NCBI GenBank assembly: GCA_016841365.1
Contig: JAENZI010000003.1
Location: 205,423-269,422 of the forward strand
Origin: Anaerolineaceae bacterium
GTDB taxonomy: Bacteria; Chloroflexota; Anaerolineae; Anaerolineales; Anaerolineaceae
Direction of reading: 5' to 3'
Length of the DNA: 64,000 nt
Part shown: positions 41,086 through 50,317 of the stretch, one piece after another
Layout: every line of letters starts with the position of its first letter
How positions within the stretch are numbered: the first letter of the stretch is position 1
Notes under the pieces: generated by a model
The model's database searches: none
Told to the model about the DNA's origin: nothing
What the model saw: the letters and a program-made list of their open reading frames with translations, nothing else
Position numbers and translations under genes: made by a program

Positions 41086-43182
41086 CTATAACTTAGACTC
41101 CTCACACCAGGTTACATGATCTTTTAAGGTATCCAGGATTTTTGGCCATTTTTGTTGATAGCAAAGGTAAAGATCTGAGCGTGCCCGGGACATCATCATA
41201 TAGGTCATCATCCTTTGACGACTCTGATCCTCATCCCAACTCAAATCCGTATCGCGATCAAAGAGTTTTTGAACTTGTGGAATAAATACTATTGAATATT
41301 CTAGCCCTGTTTGCCGGCGAGCTTCGTAAATGTTCACTCCCCGAGGCAATATTTGGCGAAATTTGTCCAGAACAAAGTGTTTAGTATGAAGAACCCCAAT
41401 TTCCTGTGGGACAACCCCTTCATCGAGAAGTAAATTTACCTTGTTTTTGATGTAATCTGCTTCGGCGGGAACATCTGAAAAATGGCAAACTTTTGGTTTT
41501 GGCCCATCGCGAAGATCATAACTATCAATCGCTTCTAGTATTTCTGTTTCGTCCTCACTCAATAATTGTTGTGCCAGATCGTCATTGGCAATCAGGGAGA
41601 AAGCTGCTTTAAAGATTTGCCTGGTATTGCGATATGGAATTCTCAACCAACGGGTTCGGCCGACGACATCCACACCTTTCTGTTTCCAGCTGAAAAAGCG
41701 ATAGACGCTTTGGGACGGGTCATCACAAATGAACATCGACCCATTTGGTTTCAAGAAATAATACAAAATAGGTATCCAATTAGGTGCAAAATGCTGGGCT
41801 TCATCAACCAGGATGACATCATACTTTTTCTTTGGTTGTGTTCCAGATTGCAAAAATTCAAAGGTCAAATTATGCCTATCAACCCAATCATGGGCAGGGA
41901 TGTAACTTAACTCCTTTTGATAAAGTACAAAAATATCGAAAACTTCTGATTTCATATTTTGAGAGAGCGTTTTTCCTTTAACGCCACCTCTCCCTTCCCG
42001 GACATTATTGCAATATTCGTCACGTGTGACTCGACCGACCTCCTTCATCCAGGTGATCTCGTCAGCTAGAAAATCAACGCCCCATTCATTGATAGCAGGT
42101 ATGTCTTTAGCCAGTCTGTTAAGAACTCCTCTCATATTTTGAGCTTTGGTTAATTGACCCCTTTTAATCATGTGGATTTCAGCGCAGAGCTTATCAAAAT
42201 TGATCACATCGACCCTATCCAGGTGCGCCAGTTCAGGTCTCAATCGATTATCAAGGATGGGTTTATTAAAGGTGGTGACTAAAATATCGATATCTTGATA
42301 GAGTTTATGTAAATAATTCGCTCTTAGAATAAGGACATCTGTTTTCCCAGTACCGGCGAAACCCCTGAGGAGACGAATATTTGTATTTGATTTTAAATCG
42401 GCAATATCAGGCGGCATCTCGCGTTCTAAATGCTTCAACCTTTTTTCGGGATCTGCCAAATCAACAGAAGTAAACAAGTTTGTTTGGTGCTTTTGCTCGG
42501 CATCTCGATCATTTTGTTCAAAATTAAGAGGCTCTTTGAATATTTCTTCCTGGGTTTCATCATAGACACCTCTGAACTTGTCAGTGACGAGATCCATAAC
42601 CTTCAATTCTCTATCGATAATCGCACAAGCTGCACGCAATTGTTTTTGAGACATTTCTTTTCTGTAAACAAAGGGAATACTAATTTTTATAAGCTTTTCC
42701 TCAAGAATCTCAGGAGCCATGTCATCTCTACCAAAAACATGGGTCTCACCCCAAACTCTTTCCAATTTTTTTATCGCACTGCCAGGAATATGTGGTAAAA
42801 CTCCAGCATATCGATATGGAAAATCCAATCTTCCTGCCCAATCATGAAGGTCTTCATCTTCTTGAAGCATATCTGCTAATAAAAGTACAGCGATCCTTGC
42901 CTGTTCCACAGGACTGGTCTTTTTTTCTGGCGTATCGCTTGCACGACGCTGCACCATCGCATAATCAGGACCCGCTCTTGTTATCGTAACCCAATCTTTG
43001 ACTTCTAAAACGACAACACCTACTGTCTTGTGAACAATGACATAATCAGGATCTCGTCGTTTGTCTTTATAAATTAAGGGGGGTTGAGCATAAACACGAA
43101 AACCGTTTGGTAATTTTTCCAGAACTTGAAAAAGCTGCTGATCTCCCCATTCGTCACCGGGTTGCCCAAAAATCCTCGCCAT
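41086..43182 (-). CDS. NERD-domain UvrD/REP-like helicase
   Basis: Residues 1-130 form a NERD nuclease-like domain: GDEWGDQQLFQVLEKLPNGF, then DPDYVIVHKTVGVVVLEVKD, in which Asp46 and Glu60-x-Lys62 match the nuclease core. The rest is a superfamily 1 helicase with Walker A GFAGTGKT at 274-281, Walker B VILVDEAQHFAP, and motif-VI-like SRARSDLYLCYQ. NERD helicases occur in phage-defence islands and in DNA repair. The 698-residue length fits. It is transcribed alone, convergent with the truncated ATPase gene. Confidence 0.85.
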   Translation of the reverse strand: MARIFGQPGDEWGDQQLFQVLEKLPNGFRVYAQPPLIYKDKRRDPDYVIVHKTVGVVVLEVKDWVTITRAGPDYAMVQRRASDTPEKKTSPVEQARIAVLLLADMLQEDEDLHDWAGRLDFPYRYAGVLPHIPGSAIKKLERVWGETHVFGRDDMAPEILEEKLIKISIPFVYRKEMSQKQLRAACAIIDRELKVMDLVTDKFRGVYDETQEEIFKEPLNFEQNDRDAEQKHQTNLFTSVDLADPEKRLKHLEREMPPDIADLKSNTNIRLLRGFAGTGKTDVLILRANYLHKLYQDIDILVTTFNKPILDNRLRPELAHLDRVDVINFDKLCAEIHMIKRGQLTKAQNMRGVLNRLAKDIPAINEWGVDFLADEITWMKEVGRVTRDEYCNNVREGRGGVKGKTLSQNMKSEVFDIFVLYQKELSYIPAHDWVDRHNLTFEFLQSGTQPKKKYDVILVDEAQHFAPNWIPILYYFLKPNGSMFICDDPSQSVYRFFSWKQKGVDVVGRTRWLRIPYRNTRQIFKAAFSLIANDDLAQQLLSEDETEILEAIDSYDLRDGPKPKVCHFSDVPAEADYIKNKVNLLLDEGVVPQEIGVLHTKHFVLDKFRQILPRGVNIYEARRQTGLEYSIVFIPQVQKLFDRDTDLSWDEDQSRQRMMTYMMMSRARSDLYLCYQQKWPKILDTLKDHVTWCEESKL

Positions 43183-43265
43183 GTTGAAATTCCTCCTAAT
43201 CTCGACTATGTAAAAGGAATCATACCATGAAGATTAATTGCCATGAGAAAACATAAATACTGTGA

Positions 43266-43691
43266 CGGCATGAGATAGAAATCAAGAATAACCAGTGGTT
43301 GAAGCTTTACGTCACATCTATCACGACCACCAGCAACCGGAAACCGGTGCTGAATAAATGGTATCGAGATCGGATTAATTTACCGATTGCTGATCTAATA
43401 AATAAATGGGAACCCGTCACAGGTGAGAAAGTCTCTGATTGGGGAGTGAAGAAAATGAAGACTAAATGGTGAAGCTGCACCATTGAGTATTGGCGGATCT
43501 GGATAAATCTGGAACTATCTAAAAAATCGCCGGAATGCCTGGATTATATCGTTGTGCATGAAATGTTGCATCTTCGCGAACGTCATCACAATGATTTTTT
43601 GTTTTGCATAGATACCTTTTTGCGAGATTGGCGCTCGAGGCGAGATTTATTGAATAGTTATCCTTTAGCTCACAAAAATTGGATTTATTGA
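43266..43691 (+). pseudogene. YgjP/SprT-like M48 metallopeptidase, N-terminally truncated with internal stop
   Basis: The frame through 43311 reads as the C-terminal two thirds of a YgjP-like (DUF45) protein: PVLNKWYRDRINLPIADLIN, then VKKMKTKW, a TGA at 43470, then SCTIEYWRIWINLELSKKSP and the zinc site HEMLHLRERHH, ending with LAHKNWIY. Normal members have KTKWGSC, so TGA replaces the Gly codon. The N-terminal third is absent. These genes usually accompany type I restriction genes; none is nearby. It is a pseudogene. Confidence 0.8.
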
Positions 43692-43720
43692 TATCAACTT
43701 TGTTAATAACGTTGTTGAGC

Positions 43721-43736
43721 AATCCGACGTCGGATT
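43721..43736. repeat. Palindrome left of the metabolic module
   Basis: AATCCGACGTCGGATT is a perfect 16-bp palindrome. Its 12-bp core TCCGACGTCGGA recurs at 58425-58436, to the right of the Tat genes. The role is unknown. Confidence 0.55.
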
Positions 43737-43839
43737 AATTTAATCAGAATATGATGAAGTAGTAAGACCAGCAAAGGGCTTTAATTCAAATTGCCTTAAG
43801 AGCAAGAATTGATTTCTTTCAGATTGTAGCGCTTGTTTA

Positions 43840-44895
43840 TTATCTTCGAACCCTACCAGACGCATCGCCACCTAAAAGACGGTTTACCTCTTCTACACTC
43901 ACACGGTTTGCATCTCCTGGAATCGAATGTTTTAAACACGACGCTGCAATAGCAAACTTCAAAGCAACTTCATGTTCCATGCCAGAAATCAAACCATAAA
44001 TCAAGCCGCCCGAAAATGCATCTCCTCCGCCCACTCGATCAACCAGATGGGTAATCTCGTAATTAGGACCCATATAAAAATTTTCTCGATCATGTAGACA
44101 AGCTGACCACCCATTATGACTGGCGCTATAACTTCTCCTCAAGGTAATTGCCTGGATTGCTAAATTTGGAAATTTTTCCAAAACTTTTTCACATAATGCC
44201 TGATATTTTTCAGGATCCAATTTCCCTGATGTGACATCACTTTCTAAATCTTTTTCCGGAAGTGTTACACCGAGAGCAAGCTGACAATCCTCTTCATTAG
44301 CGATACCCACATCCACAAATTTGACAATTTCGCTCATCACCTCTTCAGCTTTTTTCCCGTATTTCCATAATTTCCCACGATAATTATAGTCACAGGAAAC
44401 GGTAAGCCCTTTCTCTTTTGCTTTCTTAACCGCCACTAATGATAGGTCAGCAGCGCTTTGACTGATAGCGGGAGTGATGCCAGTAATATGAAACCAATTT
44501 GTTCCGGCAAAAATTTTATCCCAATCAAAATCCTCTGGTTTTGCCTCTGAAATAGAAGAATGTGATCTGTCATAAATCACTAATGAAGGCCGCTGATTCG
44601 CGCCGGTTTCAACATAATAAACGCCAATCCTTTGACCTCCTCGCAAAATTAAAGAGGTATCCACATTCCTGCTTCTTAGAAATGAAATACAAGCATCTGT
44701 TAATTTATTGTCTGGAAGAACAGTAACAAATGCCGCATCGATACCAAAATTTCCTAAGGATTCGGCGACATTTGCCTCGGCTCCGCCAAAAGTGGCCCGG
44801 AGATTTTCTGATTGTAGCAGACGCTCATAGCCTGGCGAATTCAAACGAAGCATAATTTCACCCAAAGTAACAACCCGCAAGGATTCTGAATTCAT
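43840..44895 (-). CDS. kdgK: 2-keto-3-deoxygluconate kinase (PfkB family)
   Basis: KdgK phosphorylates 2-keto-3-deoxygluconate to KDPG. The protein is a PfkB-fold sugar kinase: N-terminal [32 protein letters not shown] near residue 36, and the C-terminal [20 protein letters not shown] with the catalytic Asp. The 351-residue length and the KDG-kinase-like [13 protein letters not shown] segment fit. AGGAGG precedes the ATG. It is the last gene of the module and acts just before the aldolase encoded two genes upstream, which supports the assignment. Confidence 0.88.
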   Translation of the reverse strand: MNSESLRVVTLGEIMLRLNSPGYERLLQSENLRATFGGAEANVAESLGNFGIDAAFVTVLPDNKLTDACISFLRSRNVDTSLILRGGQRIGVYYVETGANQRPSLVIYDRSHSSISEAKPEDFDWDKIFAGTNWFHITGITPAISQSAADLSLVAVKKAKEKGLTVSCDYNYRGKLWKYGKKAEEVMSEIVKFVDVGIANEEDCQLALGVTLPEKDLESDVTSGKLDPEKYQALCEKVLEKFPNLAIQAITLRRSYSASHNGWSACLHDRENFYMGPNYEITHLVDRVGGGDAFSGGLIYGLISGMEHEVALKFAIAASCLKHSIPGDANRVSVEEVNRLLGGDASGRVRR

Positions 44896-44955
44896 TTTTC
44901 CTCCTCTTTACAAGGTAATTAATCGATTAATTATCTTATCTCGTCAAATCTTTTT

Positions 44956-46071
44956 TTACCGGCCAGAAAGACTTTTATTAAAATCGTCAAGTGCATATAA
45001 GACTTCATCAATATCATCCTCTGAAACACTTGGCGACATATGACCGATTCTAAAAACTTTATTCTTTAATTTTCCCAAACCTCCTGCGATTTTTATTCCA
45101 TGCTTTTCACCAAGGAAATCAACTATTTCACTCGTTGGAATGCCACCAGGTCCATAAGCAGCAGTTAATACAGGAGCCATAATCTCATCAGGAGTGAGAG
45201 GAGGCATTCCAATTTTCCGTAAGCCTCTTCGTAGCCTGAGTGCTAAATTGCGGTATCGAGATAATCTATTTTCTATACCCTCCTCCAGCAGGTCTTCTAA
45301 ACTGGTGTGGAGGGCTGTTACATTGTTTGTTGCCATAGTAATTGGAAAAGGATGCCAATCTGCCCAATCCTCTGCATATTGCTTCCATGTTCGTAAATTT
45401 AAATACCATCCATGTTTGCTGTGTTTATTTTTTTCTATTGATTCCCACCCAAATTCACTAATAGCGACTGGTGCTAATCCCGGAGGTGATCCAAGGCATT
45501 TTTGTGAAGCAGTAGCACATAAATCAATTCCCCAATCATCCATCCGAAAATTCAGGCCACCCAATGAAGATACAGCATCAACAAAAAAAGTTAGATTTTC
45601 TTCTCTCGCAAGTTGTCCTAGTTTCTCAATGGGGTTAACAATAGTAGTTGAGGTTTCTAAATGGACTACAGCAATACCTTTAATGTCGGATTGACTCTTT
45701 AACACCTTTTTTATTTCTTCAATCTGAATTTCTTCACCATATGGACTGATTACAGGAAGAACCTCAATGCCATAACTTTCTGAGATAGCTTTCAATCTCT
45801 CGCCAAAAAATCCATTAATTGGAATGACAACTTTATCCCCAGTTCCAAACGCAGAACCCAAACATGCATCAATGGCAGACGATCCAGAACCAACAATTAT
45901 GTGAACATCTCCTTTGGTTATAAATACCTTTTTAAGGTAATCAAGTGTTTCATTATAATACTCTGTCCATTCTTTACCGTAATGAGCACGAACAGGAGAC
46001 CCAATCGCTTGAAGAACCTTAGTGTCAGGTTGAATTGGTCCAGGGATCATCAATTTTTTTTCTTTCATCAT
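44956..46071 (-). CDS. Class V aminotransferase (alanine-glyoxylate/serine-pyruvate type)
   Basis: A PLP enzyme of the alanine-glyoxylate aminotransferase family. Visible marks are the start KKLMIPGPIQPDTKVLQAIG, the PLP-phosphate loop VGSGSSAIDACLGS, Asp in FFVDAVSSLGGLNFRMDDWG and the Schiff-base lysine in ATASQKCLGSPPGLA. It could transfer amino groups between alanine or serine and glyoxylate or pyruvate, or act on a phosphonate or sugar-acid intermediate. Its start overlaps the stop of the aldolase gene by four bases, so it belongs to the same pathway unit. Confidence 0.88.
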   Translation of the reverse strand: MMKEKKLMIPGPIQPDTKVLQAIGSPVRAHYGKEWTEYYNETLDYLKKVFITKGDVHIIVGSGSSAIDACLGSAFGTGDKVVIPINGFFGERLKAISESYGIEVLPVISPYGEEIQIEEIKKVLKSQSDIKGIAVVHLETSTTIVNPIEKLGQLAREENLTFFVDAVSSLGGLNFRMDDWGIDLCATASQKCLGSPPGLAPVAISEFGWESIEKNKHSKHGWYLNLRTWKQYAEDWADWHPFPITMATNNVTALHTSLEDLLEEGIENRLSRYRNLALRLRRGLRKIGMPPLTPDEIMAPVLTAAYGPGGIPTSEIVDFLGEKHGIKIAGGLGKLKNKVFRIGHMSPSVSEDDIDEVLYALDDFNKSLSGR

Positions 46072-46712
46072 TGCCGTCCCTCTTGAACTAATGCAATAAA
46101 CTTTTCTGCCCGACGGGTAATCTCTTGATAATCACCATTTTCCAATAATTGATCATTGACCAAAGAAGAACCTACACCTAATGCGATTGCTCCATTCTTT
46201 ATGTATACCAGTGCATTTTCAAGATTTATTCCTCCTACCGGGATAATTTCCAATTGAGGAAAAGGTGCCAACACTGCTTTGATCATCTTCTGACTGAGAA
46301 TACTTGCAGGAAACAATTTTATAAATGTCGCACCGGATTCCCATGCATTAATCATTTCTGAAGGAGTGAAGCATCCGGGAACTACTGGAATCCCGTATCT
46401 ATTGCAAAGGAATATCATTTCTTTATCGAGTGAGGGAGCAACAATAAAGTCCGCTCCCGCCAGAATCGCCATCCGAGCGGTTTCAGAATCAAAGACTGAT
46501 CCTGCCCCAAACAATATCTCTGAACGATATTTTTCTTTAGCCTCTTTAATGACATCTAAGGCCCCAGGTGTTGTCATTGTTACTTCAATGGCCCGAACGC
46601 CACCCTTTCTTATTGCTTCTGTGGCATGAATTAACGCCTGCGAGGAGCTTGCACGCATTATTGCAATAATACCTGTTTCTCGAATTAATTTAGCTTTCTC
46701 ATCTTTCCTCAT
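46068..46712 (-). CDS. eda: KDPG/KHG aldolase
   Basis: The enzyme splits 2-keto-3-deoxy-6-phosphogluconate into pyruvate and glyceraldehyde 3-phosphate, and in some members 4-hydroxy-2-oxoglutarate into pyruvate and glyoxylate. Family blocks are GIIAIMRASSSQALIHATEA, Glu in IEVTMTTPGAL, LFGAGSVFDSE, the Schiff-base lysine in FIKLFPAS and PVGGINLEN. The start at 46712 follows AAAGGAGTG; a longer frame from 46745 lacks a site. Together with kdgK it gives a complete KDG to pyruvate route. Confidence 0.93.
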   Translation of the reverse strand: MRKDEKAKLIRETGIIAIMRASSSQALIHATEAIRKGGVRAIEVTMTTPGALDVIKEAKEKYRSEILFGAGSVFDSETARMAILAGADFIVAPSLDKEMIFLCNRYGIPVVPGCFTPSEMINAWESGATFIKLFPASILSQKMIKAVLAPFPQLEIIPVGGINLENALVYIKNGAIALGVGSSLVNDQLLENGDYQEITRRAEKFIALVQEGRQ

Positions 46713-46750
46713 TATTTCACTCCTTTTAAATAATCTCATGTCCACAACAA

Positions 46751-47509
46751 CTATTCATAATACTCTGGTGATACCTTAATTGTTTTCCACCAATCAGGGT
46801 CATGCCCGAAAAATAGCTCAGCATCGTTTGCTGAAGCAAAAGCATCAAGCCGCTTGGCACTATTTTTAGCTAAAACAGGATTCCAAAACCCTTCCCATAA
46901 ATCGTCGATCAGGCTTTCCTTCAATGAAATCGCATCACTTGCTATAACTATTGTCCTACCGTTATTAAATCTTAGAATTACACACATCATTCCAGGAACA
47001 TGGCCAGGGCAACAAATAAAATCAATTCCCGGAAGAAAGGTTGTTTCTCCATCAAGCAAGTGATAGTTTAACCCTGGTATTAAAAAGTACTTAGGAGGAA
47101 ATGATTCGGGATGATCTAAAGCATATCGATAATGTTCTCTTTGCACAAGGAAGGTCGCATTGGGAAAGAATGAATTGCATCCACAATGATCAAAATGTAA
47201 ATGAGTATTTATGACAAAATCGATATCTTCAGGCTTTATCTTCAACAATTCTAATTGATACAAAATCGAGTCTTCCTTGTTCATCATCGGAATAATCAAT
47301 TCTTCATATTGTGTACCTTTAAAAGTTGCATCTGGATTTTCAATATGAATTGGATGCATTCCTGTATCTAAAAGAATGTTTAATCCTTGGGTCTGAATAA
47401 GACCTGCCCAATTCGGAGCAACAACTCTTACCCCTTCATCTTTTCCTGGAGTAAAGACTTTACCTTTATCATCTTCACAATTCCCAACAGGCAATACGTA
47501 GAATCTCAT
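46751..47509 (-). CDS. MBL-fold hydrolase, N-acyl homoserine lactonase-like
   Basis: The metallo-beta-lactamase zinc motif is NTHLHFDHCG, with further ligands His in CPGHVPGMM, Asp in IASDAISL and a late His in FFGHDPDWW. The start LLDTGMHP and the overall 250-residue length place it with AhlD/AttM-type lactonases. Next to sugar-acid genes it more likely opens a sugar lactone than a quorum-sensing signal; that is inference. The ATG at 47509 follows AAAGGA; the TTG at 47524 overlaps the IclR stop. It is translated right after the regulator gene. Confidence 0.85.
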   Translation of the reverse strand: MRFYVLPVGNCEDDKGKVFTPGKDEGVRVVAPNWAGLIQTQGLNILLDTGMHPIHIENPDATFKGTQYEELIIPMMNKEDSILYQLELLKIKPEDIDFVINTHLHFDHCGCNSFFPNATFLVQREHYRYALDHPESFPPKYFLIPGLNYHLLDGETTFLPGIDFICCPGHVPGMMCVILRFNNGRTIVIASDAISLKESLIDDLWEGFWNPVLAKNSAKRLDAFASANDAELFFGHDPDWWKTIKVSPEYYE

Positions 47510-47520
47510 TGGTGTCCTTT

Positions 47521-48330
47521 TCAATATCGAGAGTGTTTTTCAAACAAATCAACAGAGATTTGATCTTGTAATTTTTTTGATATCTTCTGGGCTGCATTGA
47601 TGGTAATGTCAATTAATTTTCGGTCATCCTGAATTTCAGCCATTCTGCTTCTGGGGCCTGAAACACTTAAGGCAGCTATGACTTTTCCATCCCCATCAAT
47701 AATTGGCGCTCCCACACAATAAACCTCAGGTTCATGCTCTTCCAAATCCAAAGCGTAACCATCTTTTTTAATAATCTCCAATTGGCTTATCAGATCGTCA
47801 ACCGTTTGTATTGTTGATGATGTATACCTTTCCATTTTGTGCTGATTAAAATAGGAATAGACTTTCTCATGATCTTCGTATGCTATTAAGACTTTTCCTA
47901 ATCCAGTGCAGTAGGTGGGAGATCTTCGACCTAATGCAGAAGCCATTAACCCGATTGCATGCAATCCTTGTAGCTTTTCAATATAAAGCACTTCCATATT
48001 ATCCAGTATGCCAAGATGGACAGATTCCCCTGTTGCATCTCTTAACTGCTTTAATTCATCGATAGCAATTCGCCGTAAATCATCTCGATCATAATAATCA
48101 CCTGCTAATTCAAGACACCTCAATCCCAAACGGTATTCTTTCGTTTTATCATCGAGTGTCACAAAACTGTAGGATTCCAATGTCTTTAAAATCCTAAAAA
48201 CTGTGCTGTTATTCATGTTTAGTTCGTTGCTGATTTGGGTTAAATTTAATGGCATTTTCTTCGATAACAAATTTAGAACACTAAGTGTTCTCTCAATTAC
48301 TCGAATATTGTAGTCTTTACTGTTAGCCAT
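47521..48330 (-). CDS. IclR-family transcriptional regulator
   Basis: Residues 1-65 are the winged helix-turn-helix (VIERTLSVLNLLSKKMPLNL, then NNSTVFRILKTLESYSFV). The rest is the IclR effector domain with the glycine-rich GLGKVLIAYED and the YALDLEEHEPEVYCVGAPII strand. IclR proteins such as KdgR usually repress nearby sugar-acid genes until a metabolite binds. It lies in the middle of the module, followed by the lactonase, aldolase, aminotransferase and kinase genes, so it probably controls them. No operator can be assigned from one copy. Confidence 0.92.
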   Translation of the reverse strand: MANSKDYNIRVIERTLSVLNLLSKKMPLNLTQISNELNMNNSTVFRILKTLESYSFVTLDDKTKEYRLGLRCLELAGDYYDRDDLRRIAIDELKQLRDATGESVHLGILDNMEVLYIEKLQGLHAIGLMASALGRRSPTYCTGLGKVLIAYEDHEKVYSYFNQHKMERYTSSTIQTVDDLISQLEIIKKDGYALDLEEHEPEVYCVGAPIIDGDGKVIAALSVSGPRSRMAEIQDDRKLIDITINAAQKISKKLQDQISVDLFEKHSRY

Positions 48331-48433
48331 TATAGTGAATAAATACTCCCTAACTAAAATTTTTTGTTAAAATTTTTCATTTTTTCAATCAAGATTTATT
48401 TCTAACCTGTTGAAAATCTATCCAATCCTGGAT

Positions 48434-49780
48434 TTAAAATCTTGATATAATGCGAGCAATTTGTTTTGTTCCATTGATAAAGTCCTTTATGCGAATATGC
48501 TCATTTGGGGCATGTGAGCGATTATCCCAATATCCAATACCAGGATTCACCACAGGAATATCCATAAACCCTCCAACAGCATACGCAGGACTACTTCCAC
48601 CTGAAAGCGGACCAATTAATGTTTGCTTTCCATAAACCTCAAATCCGGCCTCGGCTGTCAATCTTACCAAGGGATCATCCATAGGCGTGGTAAATGGCCA
48701 CATTTTCCCCAATACATTAATTTCTACATCTTCAAAACCATTAACATCCAGGAATTTTCGTAATTTCCTGAGAATATCTTCCGGATCCTGATCAGGCACT
48801 AAGCGAAAATCAACTTTTGCTTTTGCTTTTGCGGGAATAATTGTTTTTGTGCCTGGTCCTTGATAACCTGATCCGAATCCCGCAATATTACATGTCGGAT
48901 TAAAAACAGCATATCTTAGCTGATTTCCACTCACTCCATTGATAAATTTATCTATTCCAAATTGGGTTCTTAAATCAGTTTCAAGGTCTGGCCAAGCATC
49001 GAATGCATTTAGTTCCTCATTAGTTGGCTGCCTGACGTTATCATAAAACCCCGGAATGAGAATATTGTCCTCGTTATCTTTTAATAATGCAAGTGCTCGG
49101 TTGAGATGCCATGCTGCGTTTGGAAGAATATGGGCATAGCCTGAATGAGCATCTATTTTCATTTTGTTAACCAAGAGTTCAATGTACAATACACCACGTA
49201 CACCTAGAAGAAGTGAAGGTTGGTCACCATATTCCAATTTTCCTTCTTCCCAAATAGCACCATTTGCCTTAAGCAGATCCTCGTGCTCCCGCACGAATTT
49301 TGCAATATTTGGACTTCCACTCTCCTCCTCACCTTCTAATAAAAACACAAGATTACAAGGAAGTTCTTCATAGGTATCCATTATTGCATCATAAGCTGCG
49401 AGACGAGAAACAAACTCCCCTTTATCATCCTTAGCTCCCCGAGCATATATAGCGTCATCAGTAACTCTTGGTTCAAAAGGTGGAGATAACCACAAATCTA
49501 ATGGCTCTGGTGGTTGGACATCATAGTGATTGTAAAACAAAAGTGTCTTATCCCCAGCGCCCTGGACTCGTCCAACAATTATTGGATTGCCGTCTGTTTT
49601 AAATATTGTGTTTTCAATCCCATGTTCACTTAATAATTCTCCAACAAGGTTTGCACAATCAACAACACCTTCCCCGGTAGAAGAAACGCTTGGTTGGGAA
49701 CATAATCGAACGACTTCATCTATATAACGTTCGATATTCTTTTCAATATACTTATCGATTGTTGTATCAAAATTATTCAT
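48434..49780 (-). CDS. M20-family metallopeptidase/deacylase (dipeptidase-like)
   Basis: The two-zinc M20 signatures are clear: LLFYNHYDVQPPEPLDLWLS with the first ligands, IYARGAKDDKGEFVS, the catalytic EGEEESGSPN and a late His in NRSHAPNEHIRI. The dimerisation insert lies in residues about 195-320. Members cleave dipeptides, N-acyl amino acids or N-carbamoyl compounds. The 448-residue length is standard for the dipeptidase group. It is the gene between the ABC importer and the regulator, so it may process the imported compound. Confidence 0.9.
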   Translation of the reverse strand: MNNFDTTIDKYIEKNIERYIDEVVRLCSQPSVSSTGEGVVDCANLVGELLSEHGIENTIFKTDGNPIIVGRVQGAGDKTLLFYNHYDVQPPEPLDLWLSPPFEPRVTDDAIYARGAKDDKGEFVSRLAAYDAIMDTYEELPCNLVFLLEGEEESGSPNIAKFVREHEDLLKANGAIWEEGKLEYGDQPSLLLGVRGVLYIELLVNKMKIDAHSGYAHILPNAAWHLNRALALLKDNEDNILIPGFYDNVRQPTNEELNAFDAWPDLETDLRTQFGIDKFINGVSGNQLRYAVFNPTCNIAGFGSGYQGPGTKTIIPAKAKAKVDFRLVPDQDPEDILRKLRKFLDVNGFEDVEINVLGKMWPFTTPMDDPLVRLTAEAGFEVYGKQTLIGPLSGGSSPAYAVGGFMDIPVVNPGIGYWDNRSHAPNEHIRIKDFINGTKQIARIISRF

Positions 49781-49791
49781 TGCATCCCTCG

Positions 49792-50274
49792 CTAATTTCG
49801 ATACTTCTCAGCCCACTCTGACCCGGTCCAGGATATTGTTTTTTCTGGAATTATCTTTACTAAATATCGGGGTCTTTCCTGAGTTAAATCAGAATAGTCA
49901 GACCCATGTTCTCCCATGTATTTGGCACTCATTTTCCTTCCAATTTCCGCCATCTTACCACTTGGAGGTTTCGGGCCCTCAACTATCTCTGCCCTGCCAA
50001 GAAATAGAACCCGTGTCCATGGAGTTGAATCAAGCGCACAAGAAACTGCTACTCGCGGATCCCTCTGAATGTGCTTCACAAAAATCGAGCGCTCCCTTGG
50101 AATAATCCACATATTTTCCCCATCAAAGTATTGCCAAACTGGAGCAACATAAGGAGCACCACTTTTTCTTGTTGTAGCTATCCTTGCCACAATTGGTCCT
50201 GACAAAAACTGTGAAATTTCGTCATCTGTTAAACTCCTATTTTCGCCTAACCAATCTCCCGTATCCTTGGCCAC
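49792..50274 (-). CDS. Pyridoxamine 5'-phosphate oxidase-fold flavoprotein
   Basis: A small split-barrel protein of about 160 residues: LTDDEISQFLSGPIVARIAT, then PVWQYFDGENMWIIPRERSI and FVKHIQRDPRVAVSCALD. Such proteins bind FMN, F420 or haem and reduce or oxidise small molecules. The GTG at 50274 has a perfect GGAGGT four bases upstream, whereas the ATG at 50286 does not, so GTG is preferred. It lies 12 bases before the M20 gene and is in the same operon. The substrate is unknown. Confidence 0.78.
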   Translation of the reverse strand: MAKDTGDWLGENRSLTDDEISQFLSGPIVARIATTRKSGAPYVAPVWQYFDGENMWIIPRERSIFVKHIQRDPRVAVSCALDSTPWTRVLFLGRAEIVEGPKPPSGKMAEIGRKMSAKYMGEHGSDYSDLTQERPRYLVKIIPEKTISWTGSEWAEKYRN

Positions 50275-50317
50275 AATTACCTCCATTTCTTAAGATGTCT
50301 GACAGAAGTCATTTATT

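Noticed and set aside
43470-43472. TGA read as selenocysteine in the YgjP-like gene
   Set aside because: Selenocysteine is not known at the KTKWGSC glycine position, the N-terminus is also missing, and no selenocysteine-type stem-loop is apparent.
46751-47509. Quorum-quenching lactonase as the firm function
   Set aside because: The fold and zinc motif fit, but the neighbours are sugar-acid genes and the family has many substrates; only an MBL lactonase-like hydrolase is supported.
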